A stretch of DNA of 64,000 nucleotides, from positions 1,612,001 to 1,676,000 of the forward strand of contig JARWMV010000237.1 in NCBI GenBank assembly GCA_030998015.1. Reading direction: 5' to 3'. The stretch is from Ceratorhiza oryzae-sativae (lineage: Eukaryota; Basidiomycota; Agaricomycetes; Cantharellales; Ceratobasidiaceae). This document shows, in pieces, positions 34,937 to 45,229 of the stretch (positions within the stretch are counted from its first letter, which is position 1; each line of letters opens with the position of its first letter). Under the pieces are notes generated by a model. It worked only from the letters and a program-made list of their open reading frames with translations. It did not search any database and had not been told where the DNA came from. Both the position numbers and the translations under genes were made by a program.

Positions 34937-36841
34937 ATGGCACAGCAGAATACAGGAAGAGTTACTAGATCAATGAGCTGAGCAGCTAATCATCCACCAA
35001 CAGAACCCACACAACCCCTGCCACAGGTGGTACCTCAAGAAGAAGAACATACAGACACCACACTTACAGGAATTCCAGGAGGAATGCCCTGCACTAAGAC
35101 AGTGCCATTCTTCCAACGAATCCCCCAGAGACCAATCCATATTGGTAGTGAGCCACCAGAGGTAAGGCCTTCCCAAATACCACCAGTAACATCCCAGCAG
35201 GAACCAGTGGATGACTCAAGAGATGAGGTGGAGAACATGACCCACATCATGTATGAGCAGGGGGGCAAAATTCTCAATCCCAAAGAACCCAAAACTCCAA
35301 GGAATTTTTCTGAGCCACCAGAAACCACAACATCACAACCACCAGGGGGGAACCCACCCTGGAGAACCAGTAACCCTGTCCAAATAATTGCCACCACCCT
35401 AGGGGGCAGACTACTCACATTAAGGGAAAACACTCAGCATGAAATACAGAAGGCAATCAGGGCTACAGAGCTGAATTGGAGGGTCCTGGAACAACAAGAG
35501 AGGAGACTGAAGTAAATGGAAATTAATGTGGTGGGAGGACAAGACAATGCAGACATTGCTGCAAAAGCAGCCCAAAATGTGGAAGCAAACATCAAGAACC
35601 TGGAGGGACATATGGAAGGATGGAAGTCAACCATCCAAGAGGTAAATACAGCTATACAAGAACAGACAAAAGTGATACAGTCTACACACAGCCACTTGGA
35701 CCATTTAGAGGAGATCTCCACTGCCATTGAGCAGCAAACCACTGACATAGCAAATGAATTAAGGAGGGAAGCCCCCCCCATGGAGCAACTAACACCAGAT
35801 AGGGACAAACTTCCAACCCAACCAGGGTCTTGATTGTCCTCCCCAACCCCCTTTGCAAGGAGGTCATTCCAAAGGGAGTCCACAGTCAGGCCCTTAGCCA
35901 CACCAGTGGGTCAAGGCAGGAAGGAACCAGAAAACCCATCCTTTATGAATCAGACTACCCTAGCAGGTGCTACCATCCCCAAGGAGGCATGGGCAAAGAA
36001 ACCAGAGGCCTTCAATGGGAGGAAGGGCAAGGAGGCCAAAACATTTCTGACCAAAATGGAAATATACTTTGGGTACTACAAAGAAGGAACCTTCAACAAT
36101 AATAGGAAAATATCCATTACCTTAATGAACATGAGCAGTGGTGATGCAGCAAATTGGGCACAGCCATTCTTAAAGAAAATCTCCAACAAGGAGGACCATG
36201 AATTCTTAAGGTCTTGGTCAGCCTTCAAGGCAGCATTCCTAGGCAACTTCCAAGACCCTGTCAAGAAAGAAAAGGCAATTCAGCAACTAGGCAAACTAAA
36301 CCAAATCAAGAGTGCCCAATCATATGCCACCCAGTTCCACATTTTGGCACAAGTAGTAGACTGGAATGAAGATGCACTCATTGACAGGTTCAAAGAAGGA
36401 TTGAAACCAGAAGTCAGGCAGGAACTGCTGAGAATGTCTATGTATGGAGCAGGAAACCAACTGACCCTGGAGGAATGGATTGTGCTGGCATGCAGGGCAG
36501 ATGACCTAATATTTTCCAATAGAAAGCTCAACACAGGAGGAAGCACCAATCAGGGAGCCCCAAACTGGGGCTTGGCCAGCAGAACACCCCTTTGGGCCAA
36601 GGTCCAAACAGGGCAGAATGGGACATACACTGGTCACTGGCCAAGCAGTGCTGTCAGGATACCAAATGAGGAAAAAGACCAATGGAGAAAGGAGAAACTA
36701 TGCATCAAATATGGCAAGCCAGGACATGTGATGAAGGACTGCAGAGGACAATGGACCTACAACAAGGGCAAAATTGTGGGAAAGGCCAGCACTGAGAAGG
36801 AAACTAATGAACAAGAAACAGATTCAGAGTCAGAAAACTAA
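34937..36841 (+). pseudogene. Family C Gag
   Basis: ATG 34,937 is followed by a TGA at 34,979 (likely an old CGA), an open frame to 35,515, and a frame change at about 35,830 into 335 open codons. Parts: a Pro-rich N-terminus; a helical segment (EANIKNLEGHMEGWKSTIQE); the Gag core (AFNGRKGKEAKTFLTKMEIY...FKEGLKPEVRQELL); and a zinc knuckle CIKYGKPGHVMKDC, in which the second Cys is Tyr. Structural protein of the particle. It is about 630 codons with an unusually long N-terminal extension. Confidence 0.8.
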
Positions 36842-36858
36842 TAGGACCTACTGAATCC

Positions 36859-39800
36859 ATGTCAGTCGATCCAGTAAACACCCCAGTGGTCAATGTATAT
36901 TCCCTTAAGAAATCAAGTAACCAATCTATAATATACATGACTGTCAGGGAATCATGGAACCAGCTAGAACACTGATAGACCAGGATCCTCTTGTAATTTC
37001 ATGGACTCTGAATACATCAGAAGAAAGGGAATCCTAACAGAACCTCTCAAGGCTAAGAGGTCAGTGATTGCAATCGATGGGAAGGAAATCAAGGATGCAA
37101 TCTCAGATAAGGCTGAACTACAAATTGAGGTAGAGGGCAAAACACTAAAATGCACCTTCTACATAATGGACCTAGGGGACACAGAGGTAATACTGGGTAA
37201 AGACTGGCTGGAAGAAGCAGAACCAGTCATTAAATGGAAAGATCTGTTCATATTGTACAAGGACAATATTGTTGGCAAAGCAGCAGAAGAAGTACTGTTA
37301 ATTCCAGAGGAATTCAGGGATTTCATAGATCTGTTCCAGGAAGCAGGATTTAGCAAGCTCCCAGAGCACTGACCCTTTGACTGTGAAATAGAATTTGTTG
37401 AAGGAGCAGGACTCTCCAAACCAGCAAAGATATACCCAATGACCCCAGCTGAATCAGCAGCCCTAAAGGAGTACACAGACAAGGAACTTAGGGATGGAAA
37501 GATAAGGAGGAGCAAATCAACCATTGCAGCCCCATGCTTCTATGAGAACAAAGCAGATGGAGGTTTAAGGTTGGTAGTAGACTACTGGAAACTAAATGCC
37601 ATTACAAAGCCAGATCAATTCCCCATGCCAGTGCAAGAGGACCTTGTGGAGAAGCTAAAAGATGCCACAATATTTACAAAGATGGACATCCATTGGGGCT
37701 TCAATAATATATGGATAAAGGAAGGGGATGAATGGAAAACAGCCTTTAGGAACGAAATATGGGATCTTTGAATACACAGTAATGCCATTTGGACTAAGGA
37801 ATGGGCCCTCAATATGGATGTGATTCATAAGCTCCATATTTGAAGATCTCATAGATGTGTATATGGTGGTATACATGGATGACATACTAATATACTCCAA
37901 TAGTTGAGAGGACCACAAAGAACATGTGAGGGAAGTTCTGAGATGTCTCAGAAAGCATCACCTATTTTTGAAACCTCACAAATGCAACTTCTTCACAACA
38001 AGAACAAGCTTCATTGGAATTGTGATAGCCCCAGAGGGCATATTGATGGAGAAAGAAAAGATCAAGGCAATAGTGGAATGGAAGGAACCCACCACTGTCA
38101 AACAAACCCAATCATTCTTAGGCTTTGCAAACTTTTACCACAGATTTGTGCCCAACTTTAGCACAATAGCAAAGCCCCTGACAGAACTAACAAGGAAGGA
38201 TGCCAAATGGAACTGGACTACCCAAGAACAAGAAGTCTTTAATGAGATCAAGAAATCAATGGCAAGAGACCCAGTCCTCATACACCCAGACCCAAATAAG
38301 CCATACATTCTAGAAACAGATGCCTCAGGAGTAGCCATGGGGGCAGTCCTGAGCCAAAAGGGGGAAGATTGAAGGCTGCATCCAATAGCTTACTTATCAG
38401 AAAGCTTCACCCCACTACAAAGGAACTATGATACACACAACAAGGAGTTACTTGCAATAGTCTGGTCACTGGAGTATTGGAGACTGTTCCTGGAGGGAAC
38501 CAGAATACCCATTACAGTATATACAGACCATTGAAACCTCCAATATTGGCAGGAAGCCAAGATATGGAACAGAAGACATGCTAGGTGCCACCTGACCCTA
38601 GTATCATTTAATTTCCAAATTGAATACTGTCCAGGGAAGCTATCACAAAAACCAGATGCCCTGTCATGAAGGCATGACCATGAGGACACACCAAATGAGC
38701 CACAAGTCATGATATCACCAGACAGATTCATTGGATTCAAGGCAGAGGTAAGGACAAACTTCCTACAGGAAGTGAAGGAAGCACAGGAAGAGGACACATC
38801 AATATCAGGCTTGATGCAAAGCATGTCACACAAGGACAGTCTGCCACCAATGATAAGGAAGGAGCTCAAGCAGTACAGTATGGAAGATGGTCTGCTATGA
38901 TATGATGGGAAAATTTATATACCAGAGGACAGTAATTTATGTCTAGAAGTACTGGACAGACACCATGACTCACCAGTGGCAGGACACCAGGGGCATGCCT
39001 GGACCCTGGAGCTCATATCCAGGCAATGCTATTGGCCAGGATTGAAGGCACAGGTGAATAGATATGTAGACTCCTGTGAAGTTTGCCAATGAAGCAAGGG
39101 ACACAAACAACCAGCACCCCTTAAGCCCCTACCAATACCAGAGAAGCCCTGGGAGGACATAGCATATGACTTTATCATCAAATTACCAATATCAAGAGGC
39201 ATGATAGCATTTTGACAGTGGTGGACTGTTTCTCAAGACAAGCACACTTCATCCCACACATGGAATTGACCAATGCAGAAGACCTAGCAGAAATATTCAT
39301 CAGGGAAGTCTGGAAACTGCACAGAACACCTAAGACAACAGTATCCGACAGAGGACCCACATTTAACAGCCAATTCCTAAGGGCATTATACAAGAACTTG
39401 GGGATAGAACCTAGATACTCCACAGCTTTTCACCTGGAGACTGATGGACTGTCAGAAAGAACAAACCAATGGGTGGAGGGATTTCTGAGAACCTTCTGCA
39501 ATTACAGGCAAGATGACTGGGCAAAATGGCTGCCAATGGCAGAATTTTGTCACAACAACCACAAGAATACAGCCACAGGCCAATCAGCATTTGAAACAGT
39601 CTATGGCACTAAGCTAGCATGGGAAATTCTAAGCAGGACCAGCACAGGACAGGTGGTGCTGGGAGCAGAAATGATGAAGAACCACATGAAGAAGATATGG
39701 GACAAGGCTAAGGCAGCCATGGAAATCCACAAAGGCATAGAAGGTCAAGGGACAGAGTTCAAAGTAGGGGACAGAGTATGGTTAATGCTAACTAACCTAT

Positions 39801-40297
39801 CCACTAAACATCCCTCAAAGAAACTTGACAATAGGAAAGGGGGCCCTTTCACCATCATGGAAAAAATATCTTCACATGCATACCACCTGGATCTACCCAA
39901 AACAATCAAGGTACATAATGTATTCCACATAAACCTCTTATCCCCATTCAAGGAGGACAAAGATTTTGGAAGGACCCAGGCAAAGCCTCTGCCAATCATA
40001 ACAGAGGAAGGGCAAGAGGAATATGAAGTGGATCATGTGGTCAACTGGGAATGGTGGAAGGGTGAACTGTATTACCAGATCAGGTGGAAAGGGTATGATC
40101 CAATAGAAGACACAATGGAACGTGCCAGCAAATTTGCCAAAATGAATGAGGTGCTGGATGACTTGCACAAGCACCTACCAGATGCACCAATACCAGGACA
40201 GCAGAGTCATAGGATCAATGACTTGAGAAAGGGGGGAAGCAAGAACAAACAGATGAGGAGAAGGAATATAAGGCAAGGGAAGGGGGACAGGACTTAG
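36859..40297 (+). pseudogene. Family C Pol: protease, RT, RNase H, integrase, chromodomain
   Basis: Protease (catalytic Asp at about 36,979, frameshifted just after it). RT with VVYMDDILIYS (about 37,866). RNase H (ILETDASG, about 38,310; TDH about 38,527). Integrase zinc region (HDSPVAGHQGHAW...CEVCQ). Core with VVDCFSRQ, VSDRGPTF and LSERTNQ. Chromodomain YEVDHVVNWEWWKGELYYQIRW (split for length: it starts at about 40,021). Frameshifts at about 37,765 and 39,205. At least six stops are TGA, mostly where Arg (CGA) is expected. The last 361 codons (39,212-40,297) are fully open and end in a basic tail. Confidence 0.88.
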
Positions 40298-40355
40298 TGA
40301 CCTCCTCCTCACCATAACCATCCTACCAACACTAGCCCCCCCCCCAACCTTCACC

Positions 40356-41277
40356 ATGAACAACCACTACACCCCACTATCTGATGGATATGCAGCTTCA
40401 GTTGAAAGGACCCAATTGTGGAGGGGTAAGAAGTACCCTTTCAAATCAGTTGAAAACAGAGGGCCCTGGGTGGATGCCACCTATGGTCTTCACTGGAAGA
40501 AGTGAAGAGGTATGCACAAAGGATCCTTCCTGGGGCTAATCTAGACTATATTCCCTGGAAAGAAAGGGATGAGCAGAACTGGATCAACACACATGTATAT
40601 CTGGACCCAAATAGAGGCCCCCTCACATGGTGCCACTCAGGGGCACCAAAGATACAAAGAGCCATTATGTGCACCAAGATGTATGTAATAGATAACCTGG
40701 TTGGCTCCACAGTAGATGCAGTGGCCAAAGCAGCCAAGCAGCAGGGAAGGAATGGGCAACCAGCCATCAGCATGCCAAGGGAAGAAGGGGAGATAACAAA
40801 GGATATGGTGGATTGGCTGAACACATGAGTGAGGGAATGGCATGAACTACCACCTGCCCCATACTGGGGACTCCTTGAAGCAACAACAAGGGCAGACATG
40901 TACAACCTAATTGCCAGGAAGGAGGCCACCCCCAAAGATTTCAAAGACTGGCTACAGGTCCACCCCAGGGAGGAGGAAGAAGAACTACAAAAGCTTGGGG
41001 ATAGCATGAATCCCTAGTGCTTCTGGAAGGCAATGGGGAACCAGAAAAGGTGGCACCAAGACTTATGACAACTGGAGAATGGCAGGGGTTGGAGAACAAA
41101 GAAATGACAAGGGACCTGGAGGAAGCATCACAGGAGGAGCTGCAGCCACTCCTTGCACAGGGCCCCCCAAAACCAAAGAAAACCATAAATGATCCAGACC
41201 CTTACTTTCTCCACAAGTATCTCAGAAAACTAGTAAAATATATTCTGGTAATACACAATATCACCTCCATCTACTAG
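40356..41277 (+). pseudogene. Unknown sense ORF between pol and the Rep-like gene (cargo ORF)
   Basis: ATG 40,356 opens 49 codons. A one-base shift joins the frame at 40,502-41,016, which carries one in-frame TGA (40,826-40,828). A second shift leads to 41,017-41,277. It totals about 300 codons. The composition is protein-like: aromatic and charged in the first part (NLDYIPWKERDEQNWINTH), then acidic (PREEEEELQKLG). I recognise no domain. It follows pol by about 60 bp and ends 17 bp inside the convergent antisense ORF. It may be an accessory retroelement protein or part of a captured module. Confidence 0.5.
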
Positions 41278-41863
41278 AGGAAGCCTGTGAATAAGGCTTA
41301 TCAGCCTTCTGTTTGCTCTTTTTCAGAGGGACACGTCCAGTGGGCTGATCCTTAGAGGAATCACCCCTGGACCAGATCTGACCAGCAGAGGAGTGGGTAA
41401 GCCATGGTGCCTCCCCCCCTGGGTAATCACACATGAAGTTAGTGAGAGGCCCAGACCCCTCAGACCCAGAAGGTTCAGGGGGATGTGGAGTGGGAGCCCA
41501 GCCCTCCTCAAAGAACTCAGCAAGGGCAGCCAGGTGTTCAGCCATTTCCTCAGCACCTAACAGGGAAATGTTAACCAGGTTGCATGCCAAACAAAAAAAG
41601 AAGAGGAACATACTGGGAAGGCCCACTGTAAGCCAGTCACCCACACCACTTTCAAAGTTGGCAAGGGTGGCATTACAAATGGCAGCACAGTAGGCACAAT
41701 AAATCTCAGAAAGAAGAGACCAGCAAGTGCAGTCCAGTGGATCATAGTTAAGCGTGATACTGTGCATAATGAAGTGAATGAAAAGGAAGGGGGGGCCAGA
41801 GTTGCAAAGAAAAGCCCTGCATAGTTGGACAACAACACCAAACAACAAAACAATGAGCCACAT
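41261..41863 (-). CDS. Antisense membrane-protein ORF in family C
   Basis: 200 uninterrupted codons on the strand opposite gag, pol and Rep. Hydrophobic stretches at residues 2-18 (LIVLLFGVVVQL), about 27-40, 55-70 (rich in Cys) and 82-106 (MFLFFFCLACNLVNISLL) suggest three or four membrane segments. The rest is acidic, then Pro/Ser-rich, with a Lys-rich C-terminus (KKSKQKADK). In a region full of stops, an intact 200-codon frame stands out. No family recognised. Antisense ORFs are known in some plant Ty3/gypsy elements, but not with this neighbour. Chance openness cannot be excluded. Confidence 0.45.
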   Translation of the reverse strand: MWLIVLLFGVVVQLCRAFLCNSGPPFLFIHFIMHSITLNYDPLDCTCWSLLSEIYCAYCAAICNATLANFESGVGDWLTVGLPSMFLFFFCLACNLVNISLLGAEEMAEHLAALAEFFEEGWAPTPHPPEPSGSEGSGPLTNFMCDYPGGEAPWLTHSSAGQIWSRGDSSKDQPTGRVPLKKSKQKADKPYSQASSSRWR

Positions 41864-42160
41864 GACCCAGCCTAGTCACATGACCATACACTATCCTGTT
41901 ATACTGGAGGGGTCAGAGAGGGGGCACCGACCAGAGACAACAAGCAGAGGCCCTGAGTGTCAGTGAGGAAAAAGGCCAATGTGAGGAGCAAAGGAAGGGC
42001 ACCCCTCAGAGATGTGTCATCACCAACCAGAGGGGCAGTGTTGAAACAATCATGTGACCAGTAAACAATGAAAACAGAGTTATTAAAGGGGCAATGCCAA
42101 CTGGAGTGATATGTCACACCCATATGCCCACTCCCCAGCCATCCAATACTCAACTGTCCC

Positions 42161-42470
42161 ATGATGAACTTTATCAATAATGGACCAAGCAAGGGAACAC
42201 CAGAGCTAAGTGAGCAAGACAAACTACAGAGGTCAGTCTTGCTGTTGCCAGGGCCCTGGGAAGCAAGCCCACCCCCTGAGCTAAGTTCTTTGCAGCCTAC
42301 CTTGATGGATCCCAAGCCCAAAGAGCAGAGGTGGCAAGGGCAAAGCAGCACCAAGATGCTGAAATTTTATGTGCAATCTCAAGCAGCATTATTAACATGG
42401 AGTATGTTGAGGGACAAGCCAACATCAGGGCTAGTGGCTTGGTAAGCAGCCTGCTACAAAAGAAGCCTGG
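42161..42470 (+). pseudogene. Short unknown ORF upstream of the Rep-like gene
   Basis: Two overlapping plus frames (42,161-42,445 and 42,331-42,555) each read protein-like. One has DKLQRSVLLLPGPWE. The other has an alanine-rich helical run (AEVARAKQHQDAEIL). They look like one ORF with a frameshift near 42,280. No domain recognised. It ends just before the TATA-like run TTTTATATATGC (42,481) and the Rep-like ATG. Confidence 0.3.
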
Positions 42471-42488
42471 CAGAATAACCTTTTATAT

Positions 42489-43526
42489 ATGCATATACAT
42501 AGGTACAAGGCCTTCTGCTGGAGCTGGCCCAACCACTGGGCCACATTGGCAGTAGTAGGACAGCACAATGCTGAGGAACCAAACTACAACCCTGAGTACC
42601 CCCTCCACATCCACACCCTAACAATCAGCTAAGAATGCAAGGGTGGATGGAACACCCAGAACACCAGATTCTGGGACTTTGAGGGGAATCACCCCAACAT
42701 CCTGCCAAAGGATCTAAAGGATGGACTGGGGGGGAATCTGGCACAGGATGCCTTCAACTACCTATGGAAGGCTGTGGGGGAAAATGGGGAGGAAGTGGAA
42801 GATCTGATGACAGGGGATCTGACCCTTGAAGGATTGGAGGAGATTCTGCAAAAGGGACAAGGAGGAAAGCAATCAAGGCAACAAGCAGACCTGGAGGATG
42901 GGGAGGAGATTGTAGTGGCTGCCACCAAGGAGGAGTTTTACCACACATACAAATGACTCCAGCCCCTTCAACTAACAACAGCATGGAACTCTGTATGTGC
43001 ATATGCAGACTATACATACAAGAAGGATGCAGGACTCCTTGAGGCAATTCCAGTGGAACTGGAGATACCAGGGGAGAGGGGGCATGTAGACCAGGTGGAC
43101 AAGTGGTTCAGGGAGGAAATGCAGGAAAGAAGGGCAGGAATGCAACACTGCATCCTAGTAATTGAAGGAGAAGCAGGAACAGGGAAGACAGCCTATGTGC
43201 AATCAAAGGGGTCCCACAGCCAAATGTGCAACACATGGAATGTGGGTGCATTGTCAGAAGAGGCTGACATCTGGATCCTGGATGATATGGTGGCCACTAA
43301 TGGCAAATACTCACTCAAGGCTCTGAGCCAGTATGAAGCAGACTTCACAGGGTGCTACAGCCATGTGAAAACTATGAAGGTCCAGCCAACCATCATACTG
43401 GGCAACAGCCAGACAACCATCACCAAATGCTGGTCTGACATAGAAGGAGAGGAAGGAGAAAGATGGGTGGCAAAGAATGTGGAATGGGTAAACTCAGGGA
43501 GCCTGCTGTTCTTTGTATTTCCATAA
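42489..43526 (+). pseudogene. rep-like: CRESS-DNA Rep-like protein: HUH endonuclease plus SF3 helicase
   Basis: A single frame of 345 codons from ATG 42,489 to 43,526, broken only by TAA 42,630 and TGA 42,954. In order: motif I-like FCWSWPN (residues 9-15); motif II LHIH (39-42, metal-binding His pair); geminivirus/genomovirus-type block RFWDFEGNHPN (60-70); motif III YLWK (91-94, nicking Tyr and Lys); Walker A GEAGTGKT (227-234); Walker B WILDD (262-266); motif C ILGN (303-306). Such proteins nick and unwind circular DNA to start rolling-circle replication in geminiviruses, genomoviruses and related plasmids. Length matches viral Reps. The spacing between motifs I and II is short. It lies between pol and the polypurine tract of family C, on the pol strand. 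No origin nonanucleotide was found beside it. Confidence 0.85.
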
Positions 43527-43647
43527 AATACTATGTATTGGGTATTGCATGCCAGCATTAGAAGCCTAACCAGATAAGACAAGCCCAGGCATGTCAAAAC
43601 CATGGTGGCAAGCAAGGGGAGGATAAATAACCTCATGTAGTGTAAGG

Positions 43648-43735
43648 GTTAAGGGACCTGGCCTGATGTGACTTACCTCATCCAAATGAACCACTTCAGG
43701 TCAAGGGTTGTGAGTTCAAGTTCAGCACCCTTAAC
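43648..43735 (+). other. tRNA-like 88-nt segment (possible class II pseudo-tRNA)
   Basis: GTTAAGGG (43,648-43,655) pairs with CCCTTAAC (43,728-43,735). TGGCCTGATGTG resembles a pol III A box. GAGTTCAAGTTC (43,712-43,723) resembles a B box with its CpG decayed. An 88-nt length would suit a Ser or Leu tRNA. I could not fold a convincing anticodon arm, so this may be a tRNA-derived remnant or coincidence. Confidence 0.3.
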
Positions 43736-43860
43736 CCCCTCAATGCATGAGATTTACCCCTTTTTTTTATGGGAAAGAAGGCTAACAAAAAGAGGGGGGG
43801 GGCATGAGGCCAGGGAACAACAATGAGTGTTACATCTTGAAATCCTCCAAGATGCAAGTG

Positions 43861-43874
43861 AAAGAGGGGGATAA
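43861..43874 (+). other. Polypurine tract of family C
   Basis: AAAGAGGGGGATAA ends exactly at the TGTTATGACC start of the 3' LTR, the expected place for plus-strand priming. It shows that the cargo region (40,356-43,860) lies inside the element and not beyond it. Confidence 0.7.
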
Positions 43875-44528
43875 TGTTATGACCCAAACTAACAGTTATA
43901 ACATAACAAGGAGTCTAGCCTGTAGTGTATTGCATTTTCCCCATGGTTAAAACAAGCTAGAAACAGGACATGTGACTCTGGTGCTTACCATGGTTACCCA
44001 ACTCACTCCTGCAATTCTCTCCTTTGTAACTTGGAGCAAGGAGCAAGTTGTCACATGACTTTGGCACTTACATGGGTGCTTACTGTGGTTACCCAACTCA
44101 CTCCTGCAATTCTCTCCATTGTAACCTGGAGCAAGGAGCAAGTTATCATGTGACTTGGGCACTTAAACCACATGACCCATGGACCCTGCATGGCTCTATA
44201 AGATTTGGAGCTGCAACAACCCTAAGAGTGACTTACATAACCCCTCATGCTATCATGTGACCCCCAATCAACAATCACCAAGTTGCCCTTCACATCACAT
44301 GACCAGTAAACATTGTTGACTGCAGAACTGTCTGATTCACCTCACACAAGGATATATAAGAAAACCAAAGCAAGGCTGATGGCCCCAGCTTGCTTTATCT
44401 TGTCAACCACAGGGGCCACTTGTACATAACACTAGATACATCAATATATACTATAGGAAAACACATAAGAACATAGCCACTACTTAAGGGATCAACAAGA
44501 TGACAGAAGAGACAGAGGGGTCTTGACA
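43875..44528 (+). repeat. 3' LTR of family C, truncated
   Basis: The first 654 bp of the LTR, about 90% like 34,164-34,817 by eye. The last 100 bp are replaced at 44,529 by a family D LTR end, so no target duplication can be read. Confidence 0.8.
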
Positions 44529-44680
44529 ATTAAGACTACCTTGAGTGTTACTTGATTGCATTGCAACTACTTTGGGCCTTCTTACTCTAGTCTAAGAAGT
44601 ATTGAGTACAATTAGTGTATACTAAGATATCTACACTTGCTTAAGCTCTAGATATTCTAGTGTACCCTGACCCATAACAG
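44529..44680 (+). repeat. Family D LTR 3' end fragment
   Basis: 152 bp matching the terminal 150 bp of 23,476-24,782 and ending CATAACA. It is cut on the left at the family C LTR junction. Confidence 0.7.
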
Positions 44681-44854
44681 TTGTACATAACCACCAGCAA
44701 CTGAGAAAACTGCAACATCTGGTTAGGGAGAGAGGGCAAAATTGAAGTACCAAGACCTCCAACTTGATTTGCACCAGAAAAATGCAACAATTTCATGACC
44801 ATCTGTGGCATGACAAGTCCAATTGGCACCAACATGGAAGTCAAAGCTGCTGCC
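44681..44854 (-). pseudogene. Exon piece of the unidentified gene, left of family B copy 3
   Basis: With the family B copy and one CTGCC removed, this joins 51,447 onward in one open minus-strand frame. It reads from ...SSVLAPTNSLA into AALTSMLVPIGLVMPQMVMK and on to LLVVMYN. So the retrotransposon landed in an exon of the gene whose other exons lie at 51,447-54,775. Confidence 0.55.
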
Positions 44855-45229
44855 TGTTGACAACGACAAGTCAGGTGACAAGAAAAATAGTAAGAAAAGA
44901 AAAGAACTTGTATTTGATGAGAGGTCAAGTTCTTGAGGAGCCCTCTGCGAACTTGACCTGGTTTATATACATAGTACAAGCCACATCATAACAAACAAGT
45001 CTGTACAGTGAGTCATGACTGATAAGAGATAGAAGCAGTAGAAGCAACTGCGGAACTGCGGAATTTCACATCAGAGTTGAAATACATCTTGGTTGTCGGT
45101 CTGGAACATCCCCTGAATCACATTACACAGATATACCATAAAAGGCAAGTATGTTTGAAGCTGGTCTCATAAAATGTAGTAAATTGAGAAAATATTATAG
45201 AGTGGATATATGCATGTCAGTTTGTGACA
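44855..45229 (-). repeat. 3' LTR of family B copy 3
   Basis: 375 bp. It differs from the 5' LTR (51,072-51,446) at 13 positions, 12 of them at present or inferred CpG sites. CTGCC lies outside both LTRs (44,850-44,854 and 51,447-51,451). Confidence 0.9.

Noticed and set aside
35035..35901. Minus frames of 132 and 155 codons over family C gag
   Set aside because: Shadows of a Pro/Gln-rich gag on the plus strand, with no independent features.
41864..42488. Search for a geminivirus-type origin (TAATATTAC stem-loop) next to the Rep-like gene
   Set aside because: No such nonanucleotide or clear stem-loop is present here, so an intact replication origin cannot be claimed.
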